Shown: positions 11,186 to 21,998 of the stretch, one piece after another
Layout: each line of letters starts with the position of its first letter
Position numbering within the stretch: position 1 is the stretch's first letter
Assembly (NCBI GenBank): GCA_020912385.1
Contig: CP087210.1
Span: forward strand, 1,488,001-1,552,000
Direction: 5' to 3'
DNA: 64,000 nt
Source: Neofusicoccum parvum
Taxonomy: Eukaryota; Ascomycota; Dothideomycetes; Botryosphaeriales; Botryosphaeriaceae
The notes under the pieces: generated by a model
What the model saw: the letters and a program-made list of their open reading frames with translations, nothing else
Told to the model about the DNA's origin: nothing
The model's database searches: none
Program-made: the position numbers and the translations under genes

Positions 11186-12186
11186 GGTGGGCTACGTGAC
11201 GCCGCTAGCGACGGCGCAGGACGCAGATGTCAGGGGTTGTTTCCGTGATAGCGCACTGGGTGTGTGCTGAGGTGGGTGCATGCGACAGCGCAGCGGGGCG
11301 TGGAGGGCGCGCGTTGAAGAATGCGCCGGCGTCGCGGAAGACGGGCGTCTGCTGCTGCACACGGCGGGTTAACGTCGCTTCTGCGGGTGTGAATGGCGGC
11401 TGGCGGGGCTGGGTGTGGGCGGTATCAGGCTGATGACGCGCGCGCAACCGCGGGCGGGCGTGCGAGCGGCGCGGAGTGCAGCGGAGGGAGGGCAGTTTAC
11501 AGATGGATCTGGGGCTCTTGGAAGTGCGCGGGCGTCGTGTGGGCAGCTCTCGAGGCGTGGTCGAGCAGCGCGGTCTGGGGTGTGACGGACTCAGGTCGGC
11601 AGCCGGTCACAAGGCAGAGAGCGCTCCCCAATGTCCAGAAGCCGAGGGCTGTGGGAAGGATGCGGCATGCAGCTGGCGCAGCAGCGTGACGGCGCAGCTT
11701 GGGCAGAGGGCGGGCGTCGAGAGACGGGTGGTGCAGGCGCTGGACTGAGGCCGTCGACGTCGTTGCGGTTGGGTCGGGCTGGGTCAGTTCGCGTCGGCCC
11801 TAGATTCGGCGCCCCAGCGATGCGTGCAGGGCTCGCAGCAACCCCGGCCCTCACCACGCGGATCTCACGTCTAGCAGTGCGAGTAGTGCCAGCAAGCGAC
11901 CAAGGTGGCCCACGAGGCTCGAGCAAGCGTCCGTTCCCGCGCCCACGAGAGCTTCGTCCCGCCGTTTATTTAACCCCAGCCCGCGCCCGCACGCTGCCCG
12001 CCGACCACGTGGCAGCACCCAAGGCACCGAGATCGCTATTCCTCCCGCCGTCACGCAGCACCGCTGCCGCCTCCTCACGCTCTCGTCCACTCGCGCCGTC
12101 CCCGCGCTGCTGTACACACGCTCCCCAGGCCTCCGTCTGACTCTCCGCCTCCGCCGTGCCGCTGCTGCCGCTGCAGGGAACCAGCC
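11186..12186. other. divergent promoter region, SAPS / VPS60
   Basis: About 1 kb of GC-rich DNA between divergent starts. The overlapping long frames on both strands have Arg/Ala/Gly-rich compositions typical of random GC-rich sequence and no splice pattern. A C/T-rich stretch precedes the VPS60 start. Confidence 0.5.
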
Positions 12187-12905
12187 ATGAATCGCCTGTT
12201 TGGCGCAAAGAGCACAGGCCCGAAGCCGACCCTCAGCGGCGCCATCCAGAATGTACGTCATGCCGCCGCCGGCCATCCTCCCCTCGCACAGCTTGCTGGT
12301 GGGGCGCGCGCTGACGATCTGTGCAGGTTGACAGCCGCATAGAGACCATCGACGTCAAGCTCGCGAAGCTGAACGCCGAGCTGACGACCTACCAACAACG
12401 CCTGGCCAAGATGCGCGACGGCCCCGGCAAAAGCGCCATCAAGCAGAAGGCCCTCAAGGTGCTGCAGCAGCGGAAGATGTACGAGGCCCAGCGGGACCAG
12501 CTGCAGCAGCAGTCCTGGAACATGGAGCAGGCGGGCATGATGCAGGACAACCTCAAGAACACCATGACGACAGTTGACGCCATGAAGACGACCACCAAGG
12601 AGCTGCGCAAGCAGTACGGCAAGGTCAACATCGACAAGATCGAGAAGATGCAGGACGAGATGGCGGATCTGATGGACATCGGCAACGATATCCAGGAGAG
12701 CATCAGCCGCAGCTACGACGTTCCCGAGGACGTTGACGAGGCTGAGCTTGACGCCGAGCTTGAGGCTCTTGGTGAGGAGGTTGAGCTTGACGCCATGAAC
12801 GAGGGGGAGGGTGTCCCGAGCTTCATGGTCGACGAGGCACGGCCGCCGCAGTTCATCGACGAGCCTCCAGAACCGGCCGGCAAGGTCAAAGAGGCAGCAG
12901 GCTGA
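12187..12905 (+). CDS. VPS60: ESCRT-III protein Vps60 (CHMP5)
   Basis: Two exons (12187-12252 and 12327-12905) flank a 74-nt intron with a GCTGACGATCTGTGCAG end. The product is 214 residues, the usual size. It starts MNRLFGAKSTGPKPTLSGAI, the typical N-terminus of Vps60/CHMP5. It continues with the basic helical hairpin of the SNF7 family (IETIDVKLAKLNAELTTYQQ, then KQKALKVLQQRKMYEAQRDQ) and a long coiled coil with the MQDEMADLMDIGNDIQESIS helix. The acidic C-terminal half ends in a region expected to bind Vta1. Vps60 is an ESCRT-III subunit acting at endosomes in multivesicular body sorting. In the CHMP family the net charge falls from basic N-terminus to acidic C-terminus, as seen here. Confidence 0.95.
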
Positions 12906-13912
12906 GACCTTCTGCCGGTTTCGGCCGAGCGTCCGGAACCTTGACTTATCAGCATAGCGTAACTGAGCCGACGCAGAGCGATACCAGCATACGACTACAT
13001 GGCGTGACGGGTACACGGCGCTCTGAAAACGTGCTTGGGGTTCTTGGCTTGGGTACGCAGCCTGCACGCTTCCAGTTACGGGGTCTTGGCGCGCTGACGA
13101 TGCGTGTGCCGCATGCGCAGCACCACCATCGTGCACCGCAGTCATTCTACTAGCCTTCCTGCCAGCCTGTGGTAATCGTAGTATCTTTATCTATTCTCTG
13201 CAACCTGAGTCGTATCTGCATCTCCTCCGTCTAGTTCTTCTTGTGCCGCGTCTTGGCCTTCTTGCCCCGCCATGCGAAGGAGATCGAGCGGCCGCCCCCG
13301 GATGACGACAAGAGCCAAGCCTTGTTTCCCAAGAGCGGAGTGGGGTGGAGACATGGGGTGGAAGTGGCAACGTGCCGAGTTTTCCGGAGTGCTCCCCTTC
13401 CACCTCAGCTCTCATTGGTTCCGCCGTATGCCAAGAGACGTGGACTGGTCTGGGACCTATCGAACAGTCCCAAACATATCCCCACCACGAGACTAACTTA
13501 CTCCCAGCCAAGCCTCCCGGAAGTCAAAAGTACCCGGCTCCAAGCCTTCTACGTAGTTTCAACGCCTTGGCATGAGCTCTGCTTGCGTCCTCAGGCCCGG
13601 CGTACGAACGCCTCCGCCTCTCATGCGCCAAGCTCAGCACGCGGAGGATGCCTTGGCTTTCTTCATTCTGCAGGGAAGCTTCTTTGATAGGACGGTACGG
13701 CTGGGCGGGTCACACAACAATGGGGCTATATAAAGAGGAGCCCGTGACGACTTTCCGGAACCATAGCACCCAAGACTCTTACTTTCAGTCTCCATACTTA
13801 TGGTCCTACTGGACTTCTTCAGCCATACCATTATCCCTCCTCGTCGACCGAAGTGATAACCTTAACACGAACGACTCCAATCCCCGACTGATCACAGCCA
13901 CAATCCACAATC
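12906..13912. other. intergenic with ENA promoter
   Basis: About 1 kb between two genes on the same strand. Apart from the TATA element at 13727 nothing gene-like is supported; small frames here lack splice logic and known motifs. Confidence 0.55.
13727..13734 (+). promoter_or_regulatory. TATA box of the ENA ATPase gene
   Basis: TATATAAA lies in a GC-rich context 179 bp upstream of the ATG. It fits the strongly inducible expression known for fungal sodium-pump genes. Only the motif and its position are seen; activity is inferred. Confidence 0.6.
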
Positions 13913-16900
13913 ATGGGCTCCGGGAAGGGCTCCGTGGTACAGCAAGAGTACCCGAAGCACCCGTTCCAATCCACCATCGATGAGGTGAAGGAGTACTTGG
14001 GCGCAAACGTTGAGCAAGGCTTGAGCGCGTCTCAAGTGAGCCAGAAGCGCAGCCAGTATGGCGAGAACAAGCTTATGGGAGATGGCGGTGTGAAGTGGTA
14101 CTCCGTCTTGCTTAAGCAGATCAGTAATGCCATGATTTTGGTACGTCTATCACTCCTTGATTTTGTCACTATGGTGACAGTTCTGCAATTACTCAAATAA
14201 GACTACTAACCTCCTTTAGGTCCTCCTGCTGGCCATGGCACTCTCTTACGGTGTGTCGGACTACGTTGAGGGCGGTGTCATCACTGCAGTCATTGTCCTG
14301 AACGTTTTCATCGGCTTCTATCAAGAGTTCCAGGCCGAGAAGAAGATGGACTCTCTCCGAGCACTTTCCTCTCCCACTGCAACTGTCCTACGTGATGGTA
14401 TTGTTGACGCAATCCCGTCTGCGGAAGTGGTTCCCGGCGACATCGTTCAGATCAAAACCGGAGACACGATCCCTGCAGACCTCCGCATCTTCGAAGCCAT
14501 GAACCTGGAATGCGACGAGAAAATTCTCACTGGTGAAGCCATGCCAGTTGCCAAAGACCCAGAGTCCGACTTCTCCAGCGTTGGTGAACTCGAGACTGGT
14601 ATTGGCGACCGTCTGAACATGGCTTACTCATCCTCCACCGTCACCAAGGGCCGTGGCCAGGGCATCGTCGTGTTCACTGGCATGAATACCGAGATCGGTA
14701 AGATTGCTCAGTCAATGCAGGGTACTAAGCGCAAGGCGAACCGCTCGATGTCGAGGAAGAAGGGCGGCAACCTGCAGCCTGCTAAAGGACTCTTTCTTAG
14801 GACTTATGACGCTATTGGCAAGTTCCTCGGTCTCACTGTCGGCACGCCTCTGCAGATTAAGTTGTCCAAGCTTGCGTACATTCTTTTTGGTCTCGCCATC
14901 ATTCTCGCTCTCATTGTGTTCGGCGTCAACAGATTCGACGTCACCAATGAGGTAGCCATCTACGCCATCTCGACCGGTACGTATCTCCCCTATCAAGACA
15001 TCTGAACTGTGCTAACGGCTACTATACAAGGTATTGCTATGATCCCCGAATCGCTTATCGCCGTCCTTACAATCACATTCGTCAGCGGCATGACTTCGAT
15101 GCGCAAGCGCCGTGTCCTGACCCGCAAGCTGAGCGCGCTGGAGGCACTGGGCGGAATCACAAACATTTGCTCCGATAAGACTGGCACTCTCACTCAGGGC
15201 CAGATGGTAACTCGCAAGGCTTGGGTCCCAGGAGTTGGCATCTACACCGTCAACCACTCTGAGGATGCCGCGAATCCTACACAAGGCACAATCACACTCG
15301 GCACGGAGAAGTCAAGGGCTGAGATGGAGGCTGAGAGGCAGGCCCGTCAAGAGAAGCTCGAGGCTGAACGTAGCGGTGGTGGCATCAGGTTCAAAGAGCC
15401 TAAGGAAAAGACTGAGCGTGACGAGCGCCGTCACGTCAACGACTACGATGAGAAATCCGACGTCGACGACATGGATCCCAAGGACGTCGAGATAGTTCCT
15501 GAGCTCGACGCTTTCCTCCAGTCAACCGCCCTTTGCAACCTCGCTACTGTCCGCTTCAACGAATCCGAGAAGAGGTGGCAGACTACCGGTGACCCCACCG
15601 AGGTTGCTCTTCAGGTCTTCGCTCGTCGTTTTGAACTCGGCAAGAAGCAGCTCGAACGTGAGCGTGGCTGGAAGCAACTCCATGAGTATCCGTTTGACAG
15701 TACCGTCAAAAGAATGTCCGTGGTCTACAAGGCTCCTGAGGATGGCAGCACAGCTATCTTCACAAAAGGTGCTGTTGAGCGCATCCTGGATCTTTGCATC
15801 AACGTTGGTATTGGAGGCCACGAGACACCGGTTACCGACGAAATCAAGGGGCACATCCTTGAGCAGATGTCTCTCTTAGCTGACCAAGGTCTTCGTGTTC
15901 TCGCTGTTGCACGTCGTCCCTGGACTGGTGAGCCCATCAACGAGAGGTCCGAGATTCCTCGCGAGGAAATCGAGAAGGACCTGACACTTCTCGGTCTGGC
16001 TGGAATCTACGACCCGCCCCGCCTCGAGACCAAGGATGCTGTTCGCGAGTGCACCAATGCTGGTATTCGCGTCCACATGCTGACCGGTGACCACCCTGGT
16101 ACTGCCGCCGCCATTGCGAAGGAGGTCGGCATCATCCCCAAGGACATGGGTACTCTCCCCAAGGACGTCGCCGACAGTCTTGTCAAGACCGCTGCGGAAT
16201 TCGATGGTCTCACAGACGACGAAATCGACCAGATGCCCGAGCTGCCTCTCGTTATTGCTCGCTGCGCACCCAACACCAAGACCCGCATGATAGCTGCCCT
16301 CCACCGCCGCGGAAAATACGCCGCAATGACTGGTGATGGTGTCAATGATGGGCCTTCTCTTCAGGCTGCGGATGTCGGTATCGCTATGGGCCTTGCCGGT
16401 TCCGATGTTGCTAAGGGCGCCTCTGACATTGTGCTCACGGACGACAACTTCGCCAGCATTGTTAACGCCATCGAGGAAGGTCGCCGCATGTTCGACAATA
16501 TTCAGCGCTTCGTGCTTCACCTGCTTACATCCAACGTTGGCGAAGTCGTGCTTCTGGTCTGCGGTCTCGGTTTCCAGGACGACAACGATTTCTCCGTCTT
16601 CCCTCTGTCTCCGCTCTCGATCTTGTGGATTAACATGCTTACATCCGGCTTCCCCGCTTTCGGCCTTGGCCGCGAGAAGGCCTCGTACAACATCATGAGC
16701 CGTCCACCCCACGACAACAAGAAGGGTGTTTTCACCTGGCAGATCATCTTCGACATGGTCGTGTACGGCCTGCTGATGGGCATGCTTACGCTCTTCACTT
16801 TCGTGATCATCGTGTACGGCCCTGGCAACGGCACCCTCGGCGTGGACTGCAACAAGAAGTATAGCGACAGCTGCGATGTTGTGTTCCGCGCCCGCGCCGC

Positions 16901-17420
16901 CGTCTTCGCCGAACTGACCTGGCTTATCCTCATCTCAGCTTGGGAGATCAAGGGCATCCGCCGCAGCATGTTCCGCCTCGATCCCCGCTCCGAGCGCGCC
17001 TTCCCATTCTTCCACGACATCTGGGAGAACCAGTTCCTCTTCTGGGCCGTCACGCTCGGCAGCGTCGTCGTTTTCCCATGCATCTACATCCCCGGCTTCA
17101 ACACCACAGTCTTCAAGCACAAGGAAATTTCCTGGGAGTGGGGTCTTTCCATTGGCGCCGTTTTCATCTTTGTGGCGGGCATGGAGCTGTGGAAGCTAGC
17201 CAAGCGCACGTTCGGTTGGTTCGCCGCGCCTGACGAGGACAAGGTCGACGGGCGCAAGAAGCACGGCCCGCTGTCGCTGCGCCAGGGCTTCTTTTCCTTC
17301 TCGCGCACCAACTCTCTGGCCAAGGAGCCGTCGGCTGGTCAGGGCTCGGACCTCACCGCCGTCAACTCGGGCCAAAGCCCGCGCGGCTTGGGTCCGATCG
17401 GAAAGAAAGAGGAGGTGTAA
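13913..17420 (+). CDS. ENA1: ENA-type (IID) P-type ATPase, Na+/K+ efflux
   Basis: Three exons (13913-14140, 14220-14976 and 15031-17420; introns of 79 and 54 nt) encode 1124 residues, about the yeast Ena1 length. It follows the IID order: N-terminal cation-ATPase domain, ISNAMILVLLLAMALSYGVS as the first helix pair, actuator domain with ILTGEAMPVAKD (about 180), a basic insert typical of ENA pumps (TKRKANRSMSRKKGG), helix four with IAMIPESLIAVLTITF, phosphorylation site ICSDKTGTLTQG (Asp near 376) and hinge TGDGVNDGPSLQAADVGIAM (about 761). Several C-terminal helices and a Ser-rich basic tail follow. Such pumps use ATP to export sodium or potassium across the plasma membrane under salt or alkaline stress. 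The nucleotide domain holds a charged insert of roughly 60 residues (EAERQARQEKLEAERSGGG and after). TGEA in place of the usual TGES is unusual. Confidence 0.95.
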
Positions 17421-17917
17421 AGGCAGAGGCGAGGTGTCTACTATACATAAAGCACACGACTACGATGCAGATTAACAAAAAAAAAAAAAGAAAGCTGCAG
17501 TGTAAGGAAAGACTTCAACCGCATAGAAGGAGGAAGCGTTCAAAGGGCGACATGAATTACTCTCTTGACCTGATAGCGTACCTCCTTCTCACTAAACTTT
17601 GTTCGATACCAGCGGCGCTACCCAGGCGCTTCGGGCGGATGCTTCCGTTATTTCCTTGCTTTTCCCTTTCCTTTGCGGATGTCTCGCTCTTATAACGCCT
17701 GGATATGTCCGATCATGTAGATGTTACGGTCCCGACAGCCTGGCCGTTTGATGACTTTGAATTTCATAGATTATATCCTTAATAAATCGATGGGTTGGAA
17801 TTTAGAAACCGTCTCTCCCCAACATTCAACCACATCCCGTGACGTTTTTTGCCAAGTAACAAGCCCCGCCTTCCACTGATAGCAGACGAGGAGAGGATTG
17901 CTTTCGTCCGGTGGGAT

Positions 17918-18181
17918 TCACCATGATGTACATAACAGGAAACGATTGACTATCCATTGAGTTCTATCAGCTTCTTGTTCGAGGCTCCAAAGCACCGAGC
18001 CTCTTAGCCAGAAGCTAAGCGCTTGTCGGAGTGTTTCAGCTGCAACCACAGCCTCACTGCCCCGCAGTAGAGCCCCGGCGCCTTGGTTCTCCGCGGCTGC
18101 GCGGACGCGAGATCCCATCTGGCCCTGGATCTGCGCAAGAGCATTGGCGGCGTCCTGGCAGACATCACAGCGCAGAACCAT
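17918..18181 (-). CDS. weak small ORF, 87 codons
   Basis: The frame starts ATG at 18181 and gives a helical, Ala/Gln-rich peptide beginning MVLRCDVCQDAANALAQIQG and ending CTSW. The composition looks more protein-like than neighbouring frames, with a CxxC near the start, but there is no known motif, splice signal or clear promoter. It may be an exon of a longer gene or chance. Confidence 0.2.
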   Translation of the reverse strand: MVLRCDVCQDAANALAQIQGQMGSRVRAAAENQGAGALLRGSEAVVAAETLRQALSFWLRGSVLWSLEQEADRTQWIVNRFLLCTSW

Positions 18182-20159
18182 GGGTCATGAGGACTTGCTG
18201 ACATGCGAGACGCCGGATATGGTCAAGCGTTCTGTGGGGAGTCTCTGCAGCACCCCACGTCTTCTACCAAGGGAGGGTCGAGACTAGATGGAATACGAGA
18301 TGTTGTCACGAGCATATTAGAAATTTCGATCTTTGGCGTTGTGAATGTTAACTTTTTTTTCCCACTACGATGTGTAGTTTTTAGACATCAATGGCCGGTG
18401 ATGATATTTTTAGTAGCCGGTGGCGATGGTGAAGCACGCTGATATGGTGTAGACCAGAAACCATGAAACGGGCTCAACCTTTTCAGCGCCGAGCTGACGT
18501 TCGGGCGGCTGTTCTAAGTCCGCGCGAGAGTCTATCACCGCACTCTTCGCCGAAAAGAGATGGTGTTGGAGCGATTGTGAAGGTGGATAGTTAGCAAATT
18601 CCGGGAATGCCGGCATCCAGTCCCAGCCTTGCGACTCAACAAGGGAGTTGCCGCACGAGACAGGTGGAATTGCACAGCCCTACGAAGAGTGAAATTGGCT
18701 GACTGGAGGGACAGTGGAGGTGCCACAGCCGCAATTTCGTGACGCGTTCCTGGTACTGAGGAAGAGCCCAGCTGAAGACTGGATAGTGGCGTCGGATCGA
18801 GGCCGTAATGCCGTGCAGCGAGGCGGTATGGCTGGCAGCAGGGCAAGCCACAACCACGAAACGTTCGGCCCGCGGCCCTTGCTCGAGGTCGACAAGATGA
18901 GATGTTGACAGAGACCCGGCGAGAACCGAAGACTAACTCGAAGGAGACTGACGATGTCAAATCACAGACGCCAGAGAGCTAGCAAGAGGGAGGCAGAGGG
19001 TGGTCTGGCAGCGGGCCGAGCAGAATGATGGCGCAGGTGGATGTCGATCTGCCGACCTCTGAAGCATTGGGCCAGACACGGACGCAGATCGGGGTCGTGA
19101 GAATGCGAAGAGGCGCAGGCGGGGACGGACAAGGTTGCGAGGGAGAAGTGCTGGAGGGAGGCCCTTTGGCCGCTAAGCGGCGTTAGTGGTGGCCGCCGCG
19201 GCACAGCCTGCCCGCCGGCGCCAGCGCCTTGACGACCGCCGCCAAAAAAAAGTCGACGGTGGCTGCCGGTGGGAAAAGACGCCGCCGTGCTGGGATACGA
19301 CGGCCGACGACGCTGCCTCCAGGCTCAATACCCGTGCCTGCATTCATCGTACGAGCTCGTCTGGCCGTGGCTGAGGTCATTTCCTGCATCCCTGTCTTAT
19401 CGCAGCGCGCAGAGCCCGTCGGCAGATCGACAGCGGAGGCGGGCCACAACGTCAACGCCCTCGTCGGCACGGCCACTGCCCTCACTCTGCCTTTCCAGCG
19501 TCAATCACGTCGATCCGGCTGCGTTCCGGGGTTCGTTCTGTTTCAAGTGGCGGGCGGTCAGCGCTGGTGCAGACGGGCGAGGGTCGCGGGTCTAGAGGTG
19601 TAGAGGTCTAGAGCGCCTTGCCCGGCCGGATAGTCCTATCCGGATCGAGCATCGTCGCTTCCCTTTTCTGGCTCCCCGGCGCAGTGACGCCCCCTTTTGG
19701 GGCCCAGCATCTGTCATAGTGCTCCCGGCCCGCGCGAAGCTTGTCCGCGTCCGTCCTGGCCATCGCACACACAGAGCTGAATCTGCAGCGTCCGCCGGCA
19801 GCTACTGCAGGTCCTCGCGCCCTCACTCCGCAATCTCGGCCGGACGCCTGGTGACACGAGCTTCATCGTCTCTGGCCTCGCCGTGAGCTCTGGCGTCTCC
19901 GCCGTCCAGCCGGCGCCATCGACGCTTGCCCGCTCCGTCAAGCTGCCAGAACCGCGGGCCCGGAAGAGTCGAAGCTCCAGTGCATGTCGAGGCCGCACTA
20001 AGCAAGCTCGACGTTCTAGCAGCCCCTCGGCCCCATCCGGCGGCAACGAGAGTCCTGGCTCGGCAGGCACGGAGCCTGCAGTCTAGGTTCGTACCATTGA
20101 CATCGTCCACAAACGCCTCCGCGGGCCACGATGCGGTTAGCTGTGCCTGGCCCGGCGGG

Positions 20160-20177
20160 CCTGCCTATATGAAGGCA
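20160..20177 (+). promoter_or_regulatory. TATA-like element inside a small palindrome
   Basis: CTGCCT and AGGCAG form a perfect 6-bp inverted repeat around ATATGA, so a TATATGA core sits about 150 bp upstream of the secreted-protein ATG. Placement fits a core promoter element; the palindrome may be coincidence. Confidence 0.4.
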
Positions 20178-20318
20178 GCTTGTCCTCGCTGGCTGTTTGG
20201 ATCGTCAGCAACACATTCTCTTCTGTCCAGTACAGTCCAGTCTTGCGCAGTCTTTCTGTTCGCTCTTTGAAGAACACCCACACACTCACTAAACTTGCGC
20301 CCTTCTTTGCTCTTCACC

Positions 20319-21548
20319 ATGAAGAACACTTTCATTGCTCTTTCGGCCCTTGCCGGCACTGCCCTCTCGACGCCTCTCGTCACCGGCATTGATTTTGCCC
20401 AGGTCAACGAGGTCGTGGCCACCGCCATCACCACCGGCGCCCCGGTTATCCCCACTGCGACTGCTACGTATGCTCAGTCTTCCGCCATCACTGAAGCCAG
20501 CGCCGACGCTTCGACTGTCGTCGCCTCTGCTCTCCAGAAGCGCTTCTACAAGCCGACGTCTTGCTCCACTAGCACCACCAGCAGCTCTACCAGCAGCTCT
20601 AGCAGCAGCTCCAGCAGCGTCGCTGTCAGCAGCTCCGCCGCCACCACCACTGCCGCGTCGACGTCAGCGTTCCCCTACTGCACTTCCTTGGCAACGGGTG
20701 CTGGTGCTATCCCGACCCCGGATACCGCCTCGGCCTTCCTGGCTTATGCGCCCTTCCACGCTTCTGCGTCTGCCGCTGCTGCCACCGCGGTGCCCACCAA
20801 CTATCTTTCGAACTTCACGGACTTGAACGGTGCCACCCAGCTCAGCTCGTACCTGACCTACAAGACCATGGACACGTACAGTGCCCAGACTTGCGCCGAC
20901 TTCTGCGACGCCACCAGCCTCTGCACGTCCTTCAACATCTACTTCGAGCGTGACCCCTCCATGGATGGTAACGACGATGTCTGCATGCTGTCTACCCTGC
21001 CGTCCACCACCAACATCAAGTGCGCTTTGTTCGGCGGATCTGTCAGCAGTGACAGCGCTACCAACACTGGCCAGTGGCGCAACCAGTTCCAGGTCGTCAT
21101 CACCGGTTCCAACGGCTACAACAAGAAGCCTGCCGTCGTCACGCCTCCTGACTGCAACAAGGGCTCTAAGAACAGCGGCTGGAAGTCTGGCACCAAGTGC
21201 AGCGGCGGCGGTGCTATCATCAAGGCCGGTGCTCTGATGGGCCAGCGCTTCTTCTCTGGTCCCTACGATCCCTCCCTCTGCGCCGCCTACGCTGAGGCTC
21301 AGGTTGCCATCAACAAGAAGAGCGCCAGCATCTGGACTCTTTGGAGGTACCAGCCTTGCAACAGCTTCAACGCCTATGCCGTCATCAAGAACAAGAAGAC
21401 TGTCGGTACCTACTGCTCGCTCTTCAACGTCGATGTCACTGCCAGCACTGGCACCTACTTCGGTGGCAAGTCTGGCCAGGACACCTTCGCTGTTGACAAC
21501 TCCAACGTCTACGCCTGCAAGACCTACGACAATGGCTACAACTACTAA
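20319..21548 (+). CDS. abundant secreted fungal protein, Ser-rich linker
   Basis: Single exon, 409 residues. A clear signal peptide (MKNTFIALSALAGTALSTPL) is followed by an Ala/Thr pro-region and a Kex2-like processing site (LQKRF, about 70). Next come a Ser/Thr tract of about 40 residues, probably O-glycosylated, and a Cys-rich globular region. The part reading LSSYLTYKTMDTYSAQTCAD then LCTSFNIYFERDPSMDGND belongs to a family of fungal secreted proteins of unknown role that I recognise only by this pattern. A second Cys-containing half includes FFSGPYDPSLCAAYAEAQVA. Ten or so Cys suggest disulphides. Codon use is strongly C-ending (GCC, ACC, AAG, AAC), unlike neighbouring genes, which suggests high expression. 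The ATG at 20319 was chosen because it starts directly with the signal peptide. Confidence 0.85.
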   Translation: MKNTFIALSALAGTALSTPLVTGIDFAQVNEVVATAITTGAPVIPTATATYAQSSAITEASADASTVVASALQKRFYKPTSCSTSTTSSSTSSSSSSSSSVAVSSSAATTTAASTSAFPYCTSLATGAGAIPTPDTASAFLAYAPFHASASAAAATAVPTNYLSNFTDLNGATQLSSYLTYKTMDTYSAQTCADFCDATSLCTSFNIYFERDPSMDGNDDVCMLSTLPSTTNIKCALFGGSVSSDSATNTGQWRNQFQVVITGSNGYNKKPAVVTPPDCNKGSKNSGWKSGTKCSGGGAIIKAGALMGQRFFSGPYDPSLCAAYAEAQVAINKKSASIWTLWRYQPCNSFNAYAVIKNKKTVGTYCSLFNVDVTASTGTYFGGKSGQDTFAVDNSNVYACKTYDNGYNY

Positions 21549-21998
21549 ATCCAGTCAACGCTGGAGTCCATCTGTCGATAATAGCATTGTAGCGCAACGG
21601 ATTTTGAAGAAGCAGTACCACACTTTCATTGATGCATTCGCGATGGAGTAGAGAAAAGAGGTTAAGGGTCGATTCGAGTAATGCTTTTTTAATTTTTTCT
21701 TTTTACCTCACTTAACGAGTTGAGACGGTCTCTACGGGGTGTTCTTTAAGTACTTGAGATTTATTAGACTTTTGGAATTGGTATCTTAATTTATTTTTTC
21801 AATAAAAACCCAGAAAATTTCTTGCACAAGAGTCTCAATCAGTGATACCCGATATGCCGTGATCATTACGAATGACTTCCAACTTCAAAAGCATATGCAA
21901 ATCTTCTTTCCCATAGTAACTAGACCCGGATTTCCAGGTGGGGCTCGAGAGAGTTTCAAAGTCTCCCTCAAACCAATATGTGCAATGAGTCCTTTTCC
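21549..21998. other. 3' flanks of convergent genes
   Basis: AT-rich DNA (T-runs near 21685-21800) between two convergent stop codons, as expected for terminators and 3' untranslated regions. No gene is seen. Confidence 0.6.

Larger units (their letters stand above)
17421..20318. other. long intergenic region
   Basis: Nearly 2.9 kb without a supported gene. An A-run follows the ENA stop. A weak 87-codon frame lies at 17918-18181 (listed separately). From about 19150 to 20150 the DNA is GC-rich with overlapping spurious frames on both strands. The last 200 bases form the promoter of the secreted-protein gene. Confidence 0.5.

Noticed and set aside
11205..12276. Several overlapping frames in the SAPS/VPS60 promoter
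   Set aside because: All are Arg/Ala/Gly-rich, on both strands, and lie in a divergent promoter.
15876..16712. 278-codon minus-strand frame
   Set aside because: Antisense shadow of the ENA ATPase exon.
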